Below, piece after piece: positions 55,262-62,926 of a stretch of DNA of 64,000 bases. Source of the DNA: Bifidobacterium jacchi (GTDB lineage: Bacteria > Actinomycetota > Actinomycetes > Actinomycetales > Bifidobacteriaceae); contig NZ_RQSP01000003.1 in NCBI RefSeq assembly GCF_009078285.1, positions 59,642-123,641 on the forward strand, given 5' to 3'. The notes beneath the pieces are model-generated. The model ran no database searches, was not told the DNA's origin, and worked only from the letters and a program-made list of their open reading frames with translations. Both the position numbers and the translations under genes were made by a program. Within the stretch, counting starts at the first letter, position 1, and every line of letters begins with the position of its first letter.

Positions 55262-57490
55262 ATGATTCGTCGCATGAGACCCTTTACACAGCAAGGCAGA
55301 ACGCCATACAGGACGCGCCGCAAATCACAATGCGCGGCGCATCGCCCACTCCGATCGGCGCAGCGCCAGCCGCATAACCAGCGATCACGGAACAAGCGAC
55401 AGCGGAACAAGCCCCGGCAGGATGCGCCGCCACAGTACGAACCACAGCAGAACGTGCACCGAAGGCGCGATCCGGAAGCCGCCGCGGCTCGCCTCCAGAT
55501 GATCGCCATGATCGCGCCGCTGGGCGCACAGCTCATGATGATGACCGTCATGCTCGCGGACGGACGATGGATGTTCGCGCTTATGGTGGTGCCCGGAGCG
55601 ATCGGATGCGCCGCCATGCTCGTCGCGTCGGCGATTACGCGCAAGCGGCGACGCTCCGGCATCGGCTCCGGAATCGGCTCTGGAAGCGACGCCGGAATCG
55701 GCGCCGGCTATGGAGAGGCGTTGCCGGGCGCCGGCGAGGCGGGCATGCCGGATGGGCGGGGTGCCGCTGCGGTCGACTTTTCGACCATTCGATCGCGCTC
55801 GCTCATGGCGCTGATGAACGATGAGGAGGCCACCGATCCGCTCCTGTGGCGGACCATCGTGCGATGGTGGCTTGCTCCCCCATCCATGGATGCGCCGTTG
55901 GGCATGTCGCATGACGGGACGTTCCGACTCGATCTGACGAGACGGGGCCCGCATGCGCTGGTCGCCGGCACCACCGGATCCGGCAAGTCGGTGCTCCTGC
56001 AGATCTGGTGCGCGTATCTGGCATGCCGCAATCCGCCATCCCGTCTCAATTTCGTGTTTCTTGACTTCAAGGGCGGTTCCGCGTTCAGCGGTCTTGAACA
56101 TCTGCCCCACACCGTCGGATGCGTCAGCGATCTGAATCTGCGGCACGCGGTGCGGGCGCTTGAGGCCTTGGAGCAGGAGCTCAGGCGGCGCGAGCATCTC
56201 GTCGCCTCGCACAGGACGTCGGACATCAACGGTCTGACCGACCCGCCGCCGAGGCTCATGGTCGTGGTCGACGAGTTCCATGCGCTGCGCTCCCAGCTTC
56301 CTGATTATGTGGAACGTCTGGTGCGGGTCGCGGCGCTCGGCCGTTCGCTCGGCATGCATCTGATCGCCTGCACGCAGAATCCGATGGGGCAGATCAGCGC
56401 GGATATGAAGGCGAACATCGCGGTGAGCATCTGCCTGCGTGTGCGCGACGGCATGCAGTCCGCCGAACTGATCGGCGACGGTCGGGCGGCCGCCATCAGT
56501 CCCGCGCTGCCGGGAGCGGCCTACTGCCATGACGGCGAGTCCGCGAGCGCGCTGCGCTGCGCTTCCGCGGAGGCGATGAGCCATATCGTCGACGCGATCG
56601 GCCAGGCTGCGGCGTTTCACGGCATGGTGCGATCCCGGCCGCTGTTCACGCCACCGCTGCCGCGCACGGTCGAACGACTGCCCCGCGATGATGCCGACGA
56701 CATGGGCGGAACGTCGGACGGCGGGATTGCAGACGGCGGGGTTGGCCGCAATGACTCGGGTCACGGCGAATCCCCTCCCATGAGCGGACCGGATGCGACG
56801 AGCGGACCTGACGAAGGCGGAATCCCGCCACGAAGCATCCCGTTCGCGCTGGGCGATACCGGCATCGGCGTGTTCACCGCGCATCTGCCGCTGGATGCCG
56901 GCGGCATCGGCATCATCGGTCCGACCGGCCGCGGCAAGAGCACGCTCATCCGCACGCTTGCGCAACAGCTACTCGACTGCGGCAACGTCGAAGTCACGCT
57001 GACCACGCGGGAGTCCGGCGAATACGTCACGCGTCGGCTCAGACGCAGGCGCGAAGCGATGCGGTCGCGAACACGGGCACCGGCGTGTGCACGTCCGCGA
57101 CCATGCCCGAAACCGCCGCGAATCATATGGCTGCTCGACGATGCCGATGACCTGTTCGATCCGTTCTGCGAACAGGCCGTCGCGCAGCGTCTGCGGGACG
57201 CGTTCGCCGACCGACGCGCGACGATCATCTTCGCCGTGCACACATCCCGTCATCTGCGCGTGCCGGAGCATTGCGCCACACGCATCGTGTTTCCCACGGG
57301 CGAGCGCGCGAACGATCTGATGAACGGGGTGTCGGCGCAGATGCTCTCCCAGCTCGATGCGGACGATCTGGCCACCCCCGGACGCGCGGTGCTGGTGTTT
57401 CATGGCCGCTCGACGCTGATCCAATGCCCTTCGCCGCACGCGGATTCCTCCACGGATTCTCCGAAAACATGCACGTTGGAAAATCCGTAG
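55262..57490 (+). CDS. FtsK/SpoIIIE-type ATPase resembling EccC/EssC of type VII secretion
   Basis: About 742 aa. A basic Arg/Gln-rich N-terminus (~80 residues), a hairpin of two membrane helices (~80-125), then two P-loop domains. The first has GTTGSGKSVLLQ near 235, VFLDFKGGSAF and LMVVVDEFHAL (Walker B); the second has GPTGRGKSTLIR near 553 and IIWLLDDADDLFD. The membrane hairpin plus tandem ATPases fits EccC/EssC coupling ATPases, not the single-motor FtsK. No WXG100 substrate or other Ecc gene is in the window. The start is uncertain (TTG 55253, ATG 55262 or ATG 55274), with no clear ribosome site. Confidence 0.78.
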   Translation: MIRRMRPFTQQGRTPYRTRRKSQCAAHRPLRSAQRQPHNQRSRNKRQRNKPRQDAPPQYEPQQNVHRRRDPEAAAARLQMIAMIAPLGAQLMMMTVMLADGRWMFALMVVPGAIGCAAMLVASAITRKRRRSGIGSGIGSGSDAGIGAGYGEALPGAGEAGMPDGRGAAAVDFSTIRSRSLMALMNDEEATDPLLWRTIVRWWLAPPSMDAPLGMSHDGTFRLDLTRRGPHALVAGTTGSGKSVLLQIWCAYLACRNPPSRLNFVFLDFKGGSAFSGLEHLPHTVGCVSDLNLRHAVRALEALEQELRRREHLVASHRTSDINGLTDPPPRLMVVVDEFHALRSQLPDYVERLVRVAALGRSLGMHLIACTQNPMGQISADMKANIAVSICLRVRDGMQSAELIGDGRAAAISPALPGAAYCHDGESASALRCASAEAMSHIVDAIGQAAAFHGMVRSRPLFTPPLPRTVERLPRDDADDMGGTSDGGIADGGVGRNDSGHGESPPMSGPDATSGPDEGGIPPRSIPFALGDTGIGVFTAHLPLDAGGIGIIGPTGRGKSTLIRTLAQQLLDCGNVEVTLTTRESGEYVTRRLRRRREAMRSRTRAPACARPRPCPKPPRIIWLLDDADDLFDPFCEQAVAQRLRDAFADRRATIIFAVHTSRHLRVPEHCATRIVFPTGERANDLMNGVSAQMLSQLDADDLATPGRAVLVFHGRSTLIQCPSPHADSSTDSPKTCTLENP

Positions 57491-57500
57491 GCGAAAGCTC

Positions 57501-57529
57501 TTGAAAAGTCGGCTGATTCGTGGTTATCT
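57501..57529 (+). promoter_or_regulatory. promoter of the second whiB gene
   Basis: TTGAAA (57501-57506), 17-nt spacer, TTATCT (57524-57529), 38 bp before the WhiB start. Confidence 0.5.
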
Positions 57530-57567
57530 GTGTTATGACTTTCATACGAGGCTATGGGGAGTGAATT

Positions 57568-57843
57568 ATGAGCAGTGCTTTTGACTGGCGTGCCAAGGCC
57601 GCATGCCGCGACAAGGATCCGGAGTTGTTCTTCCCTGTGGGCAACACCGGCGCGGCCTTTCAGCAGATCGAGGAGGCGAAGGCCGTGTGCCGCACCTGCA
57701 AGGTGATCGACGCATGCCTCAAGTGCGCGCTGGACACCAATCAGGACTACGGCGTCTGGGGTGGTCTGAGCGAGGATGAGCGTCGCGCGCTCAAGCGGCG
57801 TGCCATGCGCGCCCGCCGCACGCAGGCCATGCAGCAGCTGTAA
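57568..57843 (+). CDS. WhiB-family iron-sulfur regulator (WhiB1-like)
   Basis: 91 aa. Cysteines in AACRDKDPELFFPVG, VCRTCKVIDACLKCA and the GVWGGLSEDERRALKRR turn with a basic tail. The short N-terminus and FDWRAKAACRDKDPELFFPVGN resemble WhiB1, which in mycobacteria is essential and responds to nitric oxide. GGGGAG lies 8 nt before ATG 57568. Monocistronic, with a promoter at 57501 and a strong terminator at 57936. Confidence 0.94.
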   Translation: MSSAFDWRAKAACRDKDPELFFPVGNTGAAFQQIEEAKAVCRTCKVIDACLKCALDTNQDYGVWGGLSEDERRALKRRAMRARRTQAMQQL

Positions 57844-57935
57844 GTCGCAGGCCGCGGCACGTCGGTTGCACGGCGTTGCACGGTTTCGGCGGCGCGGTAT
57901 TCGCAACCGGCATTCAGTTAGTCGGCATTCAGATG

Positions 57936-57970
57936 AAAGGCTCCGGGTGATTGGTTCACCCGGAGCCTTT
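57936..57970 (+). terminator. whiB terminator
   Basis: Perfect 15-bp stem (57936-57950 with 57956-57970) with a 5-nt loop; the right arm ends in TTT. GC-rich centre CTCCGGGTGA. Confidence 0.9.
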
Positions 57971-58011
57971 CGCGTTACTTGCATGCGTTTTGCACGCGTT
58001 ACTTGCATGCG
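57971..58011. repeat. 17-bp direct repeat pair
   Basis: CGCGTTACTTGCATGCG at 57971-57987 and again at 57995-58011, identical, 24 bp start to start. Confidence 0.9.
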
Positions 58012-58154
58012 CGCCCATATCGTAAACGCGCACAGTCAGCGCCGATTCTGAAGCGATTGGGGGCGCGACCGAAAGGAAGCCACTCGCGAATATCCGACAG
58101 GCCGTCGGATCGGCAACCAATGCACGACTGCGCCGCATTCCGCAAGCAGCCGAT

Positions 58155-58386
58155 TTGTCACGCGATGCATTATTCGACGATTTTGACGCCGCGTGACAAG
58201 CCGATTTGTCACGCGACGCCGTTTTGCCCGTTTTTCACGCCGCGTGACAAGCAAGCCTGATTCGGCTCCAGTAGAAAGCATTGGAATTCCGCCTTTTTGC
58301 GACCAAGTGACATGACGGCGGATCATCGCGGCCCGTCGCGGCTTGTCACGCGACGCGATTTTCGGCGTTTTTGCGCCGCGTGACAA
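58155..58386. repeat. three copies of a ~45-bp inverted repeat with TTGTCACGCG arms
   Basis: Copies at 58155-58199, 58206-58250 and 58343-58386. Each starts TTGTCACGCG and ends CGCGTGACAA, with a T-rich centre. The first two lie 51 bp apart; a lone half site (AAGTGACA) is near 58305. The layout resembles repeated operators or a small palindromic element. Confidence 0.9.
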
Positions 58387-58608
58387 TCGGCAGCACAATC
58401 CGGTGACGCAATCATGCGCGAGACGGACTGCGAGACGGGCCACACGTTCTTCACGACATCAGGCAGCACTGCGAGAATTCCCTGCATCGGCAGGAACGCG
58501 GTCAGACGTTGCGCCGACAGCGAATGACAGGCGAATCCACATCAAGAAATCGAACAAATGTCCACATAGTATTAGAATATTTGTTCTACTGGTGATGACG
58601 GATGCGCC

Positions 58609-58644
58609 GGTTCAGCGAGCGGTTCAGCAAGCGGTTCAGCAAGC
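58609..58644. repeat. three tandem 12-bp repeats
   Basis: GGTTCAGCRAGC at 58609-58620, 58621-58632 and 58633-58644, just upstream of the small CDS at 58696. Confidence 0.88.
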
Positions 58645-58695
58645 TGGCCCGCTGCGCCGATTCGATGAACCGACTACACGGAAAGGAGACTCGGC

Positions 58696-59076
58696 ATGGC
58701 ATGGCGGATGATCACGCACCGCTGCGGGCATCAGGAGCGGATCAACGTGGACGGCCCATATGTGATCGTGGAGCAGCGTGTGCGGCGGGCCGAGGAGACG
58801 CTGTGCACATCGTGCACCGGCATCCAGAGTCGGCGAAGCAACAGACTGGACGGCTTCTGCGAGCTGTGGGGTTCGAGGTCGCAGTGCGATCGGGCCGAGC
58901 CGATACGCCGGCGCGTTCTGGCGCAGGTGACCGTGCTCGCCCGCCACGCGCGTATCGAGGACAGAGACGCGTTCGACGAGCTGCGCAAGCAGGTGCTGCG
59001 CCGCGACGACGCCGAATGGTGGCTCGAACACCGCACCGACGCCATCACCATCCTCGCCCAGGACATCGAACTGTAG
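58696..59076 (+). CDS. hypothetical protein with CxxC pair
   Basis: 126 aa. I do not recognise a family. It starts MAWRMITHRCGHQERINVDGP; His/Cys in RCGH plus ETLCTSCTG form a possible zinc site, and the C-terminal half is helical and charged (RDAFDELRKQVLRRDDAEWW). GAAAGGAG lies 8 nt before ATG 58696, a good start. It lies between the repeat region and the HepT-MntA pair. It could be a small cargo gene of this accessory patch. The beginning (cysteine and histidine after a short strand) resembles small actinobacterial and phage proteins that bind zinc, but that is only an impression. Confidence 0.6.
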   Translation: MAWRMITHRCGHQERINVDGPYVIVEQRVRRAEETLCTSCTGIQSRRSNRLDGFCELWGSRSQCDRAEPIRRRVLAQVTVLARHARIEDRDAFDELRKQVLRRDDAEWWLEHRTDAITILAQDIEL

Positions 59077-59156
59077 GAGGGACGGCGGAGCACCGAAAGG
59101 CGTTCAGAACAACTCGGGGAACGCAGCGCATACCATGTGATAGGTAGACTGGAGCC

Positions 59157-59561
59157 ATGACAGCAACAATGGCTCCGGTGATGCAGACTGACGGCGGACA
59201 GTATGGGAAGGCTCCATCGCCGTCCGAGATCGCCGCCGTGGCCCGTCCTATCGCACGCCAATACGGTATTGTCGAACTGTATTTATTCGGTTCGATGGCC
59301 AATGGGAATGCCGCTCCTGATTCCGACATCGATCTCATCTACGGCACCAGTGATGACGTTATGCGCGTCCGACGAGTTGTGAATTTTCGCAATGCGCTCC
59401 GCGAGGCGTTCGGCAGGGATATCGATCTCGTGCCCGTCAGCTATATCACGCAACCTGAAAGCAAGCCGTACAACGAACTGATTCGTTCATTATTCGTGCG
59501 CAATGTCTCCACTAAACCGATACTGCGTATCCTGCCCGAGGAATGCGAGGAAAACGATTGA
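59157..59561 (+). CDS. mntA: MntA-type nucleotidyltransferase antitoxin
   Basis: 134 aa. Minimal nucleotidyltransferase (MNT) domain with LFGSMANGNAAPDSDIDL: Gly-Ser at 45-46, metal Asp57 and Asp59, and a third acidic residue in GRDIDLV (Asp90). In known HepT-MntA pairs the MNT protein silences the toxin by adding AMP units to its tyrosine. The hepT start overlaps this stop (TTGA). Base composition is more AT-rich than the neighbours, suggesting transfer. The start may also be the internal ATG of MAPVMQTD. Confidence 0.88.
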   Translation: MTATMAPVMQTDGGQYGKAPSPSEIAAVARPIARQYGIVELYLFGSMANGNAAPDSDIDLIYGTSDDVMRVRRVVNFRNALREAFGRDIDLVPVSYITQPESKPYNELIRSLFVRNVSTKPILRILPEECEEND

Positions 59562-59986
59562 CCGGCAAACCTTCATCACACGACACGCAACGCGATCTCA
59601 TCCATCTCCTGCAAATCCAGCATGAGCTCCAACTGGCTTTGTCGTTCTTGGACGGCGTTACTATAGAACAGTTCGCGGAGGACGAGCTACGTCAACACGC
59701 TGTTGCCATGGCAGTGGCTCAGGCGGGCGAACATGTGAAAAAGCTATCCCGACAATTCGTTGCCAGCCAACCTGACATTGCATGGAAAGCGATTGCAGGT
59801 ACCCGTGATTGGGTTGTCCACGATTACGGCAATCTCGATTTCGACACTATTTACCAATCGGTAACTGAAGAATCACCAGAGGTCATGGCTTGTGTCGAAA
59901 AAGCGATTGCCCAGATAGGCATACCAGACACTCACATTGGGGATATCGGTTCCACGGCTTTGAAAAACGCCCGCGGCATCAATTGA
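59558..59986 (+). CDS. hepT: HepT-type HEPN toxin (DUF86)
   Basis: 142 aa from TTG 59558. All-helical HEPN domain with the RNase motif R-x4-H-x-Y at Arg83, His88 and Tyr90 (RDWVVHDY). The motif is intact, including the Tyr that MntA modifies. HepT cleaves RNA, probably tRNA, when free. GAGGA lies 7 nt before the TTG, which overlaps the mntA stop and gives coupled synthesis; ATG 59543 has no spacing to its ribosome site. AT-rich like mntA. Confidence 0.87.
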   Translation: MTGKPSSHDTQRDLIHLLQIQHELQLALSFLDGVTIEQFAEDELRQHAVAMAVAQAGEHVKKLSRQFVASQPDIAWKAIAGTRDWVVHDYGNLDFDTIYQSVTEESPEVMACVEKAIAQIGIPDTHIGDIGSTALKNARGIN

Positions 59987-60218
59987 TCATTATCGAAATC
60001 CAAGGAATACAAGCGGAACGTGGCACGGAATTCATGCGCGTCGCAGCACACGTGGCGAACGCGCGCAGCGGCACCGACACTGGCACCGGCATTCTGAACT
60101 CGTGCAGCTCGTTCAAAACAACGACGATTTCACCGAAACGGATATCAGCAACCGCACCGACCGCGTATACGGTGCTCCAGGGATGTCCCGTGTTGGGTAT
60201 GCGGATCGTCGGGATCAA
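59979..60218 (-). CDS. possible small protein coupled to the HTH gene
   Basis: 79 codons from TTG 60218, which overlaps the stop of the upstream HTH gene as TTGA, the way coupled genes are arranged. The first ~40 residues (IPTIRIPNTGHPWSTVYAVG, then IRFGEIVVVLNELHE) look protein-like; the rest does not. No family is recognised. It ends against hepT, so it may be the surviving head of a partner gene cut short. Weak support. Confidence 0.25.
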   Translation of the reverse strand: MIPTIRIPNTGHPWSTVYAVGAVADIRFGEIVVVLNELHEFRMPVPVSVPLRAFATCAATRMNSVPRSACIPWISIMIN

Positions 60219-60919
60219 TGTTGGTGCTCCTTATGGTGGTATTCGTCAATCAGACGCTGAAGGGCTACCCGTCCGGCGCGGCGTTCCCGTGGGTCATCGG
60301 ATTCGGCCAAGTCGACCGCGCATACACCGAGAGGCATCGGCCCTTCTCCGGCGGGAAGATCGTCGGCGGCATGGAGTCGCACCCGAATGGGCGTCACGCC
60401 TTGCTTCAGCCGGCATTGTCGGACGATATCATCCAAAGCGTCGGCTGCTGCATAGCCCTCCACCCTGTCCGAGGCGGCCAGCTGGAACGAGCCCGTCAAC
60501 GATCCGGTGGCGGCGGAAATGCGAATGGAGTCTGAAACCATGCCGAGGTTGGAGTCCCTGCACCAGTACTCAATCATCGTCGCACGCCTCCGAACAAGAC
60601 GAATCAGATTCTCCACATCCATCCGTTCCAGATAACCCTTGAGCCGATACCGCTGCTGTCGCCCCAACCACGGCGCTTCAAGCCCGCTGAGCACATATAA
60701 CGCCGCAAACGCCATGTCCGGCGAATACGGACGCCCGCCCGCACCTTGATACCGTGCCTGACGCCGCACGGAATCCTCCGTGACCAGCACGCCATTCCCC
60801 GCGGAAAACGACTCCAGCAGACCCGCAGCACACAGCGCACTGATTCGGCGCTCACTCACTGCGAGACGCTGAGCGGCCTCCTGCCATGTGAGCAGCGTCC
60901 GATTCGTTCTGATAGCCAT
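60215..60919 (-). CDS. helix-turn-helix domain protein
   Basis: 234 aa. An N-terminal MerR/excisionase-like helix-turn-helix (LTWQEAAQRLAVSERRISALCAAGLL, residues ~10-35, then VLVTEDSVRRQARYQ) is followed by ~170 residues of unknown fold with many Arg/Asp, including RLVRRRATMIEYWCRDSN. The start codon lies 9 bp from a perfect 17-bp inverted repeat, so self-regulation is likely. Upstream HTH genes of this size often pair with a toxin-like gene; the coupled small frame at 59979-60218 may be its remnant. Function not known. Confidence 0.75.
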   Translation of the reverse strand: MAIRTNRTLLTWQEAAQRLAVSERRISALCAAGLLESFSAGNGVLVTEDSVRRQARYQGAGGRPYSPDMAFAALYVLSGLEAPWLGRQQRYRLKGYLERMDVENLIRLVRRRATMIEYWCRDSNLGMVSDSIRISAATGSLTGSFQLAASDRVEGYAAADALDDIVRQCRLKQGVTPIRVRLHAADDLPAGEGPMPLGVCAVDLAESDDPRERRAGRVALQRLIDEYHHKEHQH

Positions 60920-61291
60920 ATCCCTATTGTATACGTAACTATTCCAGTTTAGGAATAGTTACGTATACACCGAACAGTCGGATGCCTTGCCCTGCATACG
61001 ATCACCAGCAATCATTGCACTGCTTCAATGACAGTCACTGACGAGTTGGCTGACGATCCGGTTGCGGTGACGGACGGTGGCGCGCCGGCAGTGCTCGACT
61101 GCTCGACGACGATTTTCTCATCGACATGGACGAGCTCCATCCATGCTCTCCCTTAGGGCGATGTATTTGAACATGAGCCAAGCTGGACAGCATTGTCGAA
61201 AAACAATAACTGCCCATTACAAGCCCATCACAAGGAAAACAGCGCACGGATGAGCCGCGCGCCGCCGCAAAACCATGGCAATCAGCATGGA
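60920..61291. other. 372-bp gap between the HTH gene and the histidine kinase gene
   Basis: It contains the palindromic operator at 60929-60968. In the rest I see no convincing gene; a 70-codon minus-strand frame (61035-61247) is Ser/Arg-rich and lacks a ribosome site. Confidence 0.55.
60926..60968 (-). promoter_or_regulatory. palindromic operator and -10 of the HTH gene
   Basis: Perfect 17-bp inverted repeat (60929-60945 with 60952-60968), 6-nt spacer, arms GTATACGTAACTATTCC. Its gene-proximal arm forms TATACAAT (60926-60933 on the minus strand), a near-consensus -10 ending 6 nt before the ATG. This would give a leaderless transcript blocked by whatever binds the palindrome. No clear -35. 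Confidence 0.75.
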
Positions 61292-62779
61292 TCAGTCGTG
61301 CTGGGCGGCCCGCAGCTTCATCTCCAGAACGACGCGCGTGCCGCCTTCGCGGCGCTGCTCCCAGCGCACCGATCCGCCGAAGTCGTTGGTCACGAACGTG
61401 TTGATGATCTGCGTGCCCAGCCCCGAGCCGGAGGAGCGCGCGAAGCCGTCATGCTCCTCCTTGTCGATGCCGCACCCGTCATCCTCGACCACGACGTTGA
61501 GATTGACGCCGCTGCGCCCCACGGAGATGGTGATATGCCCCTCCTTGCGCCCCTCGAACCCGTGCTCGACCGCGTTGGTGATCAGCTCGGTGAGCACCAA
61601 CGACAGCGGCGTGGCGTCCTGCGCGGGCATCATGCCGAACTTGCCGACGAAGTCGATGGTGATCTTCTGGTCGCGCATGGTCGCCAGGTCGATGCTCATC
61701 TTGAGCAGGCCGTTGATGACCTTGTCGAAGTCCACGATCTCGTCTGCGGTCTGGCTGAGCCCCTCGTGCACCATGGCGATGGTCTGTACGCGGCGCTGCG
61801 CCTCCTCAAGCTCCTTGCGCACCTCGGCCGACTTGGTCTTGCGCGCCTGAAGGCGCAGCAGCGCGCTCACCGCCTGGAGGTTGTTCTTCACCCGGTGGTG
61901 GATTTCGGAGATCGTGGCGTCCTTGGTGCGCAGCTCCTGCTCGCGTCTGCGCAGCTCGGTGACGTCACGGCACAGGATGATCGCCCCGATGCGGCCGTTG
62001 GGGTCGCAGATCGGCAGCGAGCGCATGGAGACGGCGGATTTGTTGGCATCGAGCTCGGAATCGACGGCGGCCTTGCCACTGAGCACCAGCGGCAGCGATT
62101 CGGGAAGCGGATCATGCTCGCGCAGCAGCTGGGTGCCGATCTCGCTGAGCAGCTGACCCTGCATCGTGGCGAGGGAGCCGAGTCGTCTGAAGCAGCTGAT
62201 CGCGTTGGGTGACGCGTAGCGCACGATGCCGTCGCGGCTGAGAATGATGAATCCGTCGGAGACGCGGGCGATGTGACGCTGGCTCATCACCGAGTCGATG
62301 TAGGGGAACTGGCCGCGTGGAATCATCTCGTAGAGTTGCTTGCCGGCGTTGATGCTTTCGGACTCGTAGCGGCCGTTGGATTCACGGGTGGCCATGTTGG
62401 TCTCGCGCACCACCAGCCCGAGCGTCTTGCCGTTGTGCCTGACCGGCGCGTAAACGTTGCAGATGGTCGATCTGCCGACGGTGCGCAGCACGGTGGATCG
62501 GAACACGGTCGTGGCCTGCATCGCGGCATCGAGTTCGCCGTAGATGTCATCGGTGATGACATCCCCCACGATGTCCTCCGTGCGCAGCGTCATCACCGTG
62601 GAGGGACGGCACTGCTCGGCCACGATGTAGTTGCCGTCGCCGTCCTGAAGGATGAGCAGCAGATCGGCGAAGCTCAGGTCGGAGATCACCTGCCAGTCGG
62701 CCACCAGATGGTGCAGCCATTCACGGTCGCTATCGTCAAAATCCGGGCGGGTCGCCAAAACATGTGAGAAGTCAGCCAT
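61292..62779 (-). CDS. pdtaS: PdtaS-type sensor histidine kinase (HisKA_2 family)
   Basis: 495 aa, cytosolic. An N-terminal GAF-like domain (~1-150, with DLSFADLLLILQDGDGNYIVAEQCRP as in mycobacterial PdtaS), a PAS domain (~180-290) ending ILCRDVTELRRREQEL, the HisKA_2 box ISEIHHRVKNNLQAVSALLRLQ (phospho-His ~296), and an HATPase with LVLTELITNAVEHGF, DDGCGID and GSGLGTQII. PdtaS usually phosphorylates PdtaR, an ANTAR antiterminator; no pdtaR gene is in the window. Start ATG 62779 (MADFSHVLATRP) fits homologues; no strong ribosome site. Confidence 0.93.
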   Translation of the reverse strand: MADFSHVLATRPDFDDSDREWLHHLVADWQVISDLSFADLLLILQDGDGNYIVAEQCRPSTVMTLRTEDIVGDVITDDIYGELDAAMQATTVFRSTVLRTVGRSTICNVYAPVRHNGKTLGLVVRETNMATRESNGRYESESINAGKQLYEMIPRGQFPYIDSVMSQRHIARVSDGFIILSRDGIVRYASPNAISCFRRLGSLATMQGQLLSEIGTQLLREHDPLPESLPLVLSGKAAVDSELDANKSAVSMRSLPICDPNGRIGAIILCRDVTELRRREQELRTKDATISEIHHRVKNNLQAVSALLRLQARKTKSAEVRKELEEAQRRVQTIAMVHEGLSQTADEIVDFDKVINGLLKMSIDLATMRDQKITIDFVGKFGMMPAQDATPLSLVLTELITNAVEHGFEGRKEGHITISVGRSGVNLNVVVEDDGCGIDKEEHDGFARSSGSGLGTQIINTFVTNDFGGSVRWEQRREGGTRVVLEMKLRAAQHD

Positions 62780-62850
62780 AGGTACCATCATACGCAAGGG
62801 GTGGGCGGCCGCGGCGGCATGAGCCCGGTCGTGTCATGATCGGATGGGAC

Positions 62851-62897
62851 TTGACAATCGCAGCGGTTACGGTAACGTAAGTTACGGTTGCGTAACC
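62851..62897 (+). promoter_or_regulatory. promoter with nested palindrome upstream of the hemolysin III family gene
   Basis: TTGACA (62851-62856) with TAACGT 16 nt later (62873-62878). Over and past the -10 lies a dyad: outer arms GGTTACG (62865-62871) and CGTAACC (62891-62897), inner arms GTAAC (62872-62876) and GTTAC (62881-62885). A repressor site over the promoter is a natural reading. Confidence 0.5.
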
Positions 62898-62926
62898 GAT
62901 ATGCAGCCGGGGAGTGAGGCAGACCG

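Larger units (their letters stand above)
57844..58695. other. 852-bp gene-free stretch rich in inverted and direct repeats
   Basis: It contains the WhiB terminator, a 17-bp direct repeat pair, three long inverted repeats of TTGTCACGCG type, an 8-bp dyad in an AT-rich spot (58552-58586) and three 12-bp tandem repeats (58609-58644). Open frames here are short, follow the repeats and lack ribosome sites; I support no gene. Confidence 0.7.

Noticed and set aside
58155..58386. CRISPR or an IS element
   Set aside because: Only three palindromic units with no spacers of constant size, and no transposase or cas gene in the area.
58602..59147. 181-codon frame starting RRFSERFSKRFSK
   Set aside because: Its N-terminus is just the 12-bp repeat and the rest overlaps the better-supported gene at 58696 in another frame.
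61035..61247. 70-codon minus-strand frame
   Set aside because: Ser/Arg/Pro-rich, no ribosome site, no family features.
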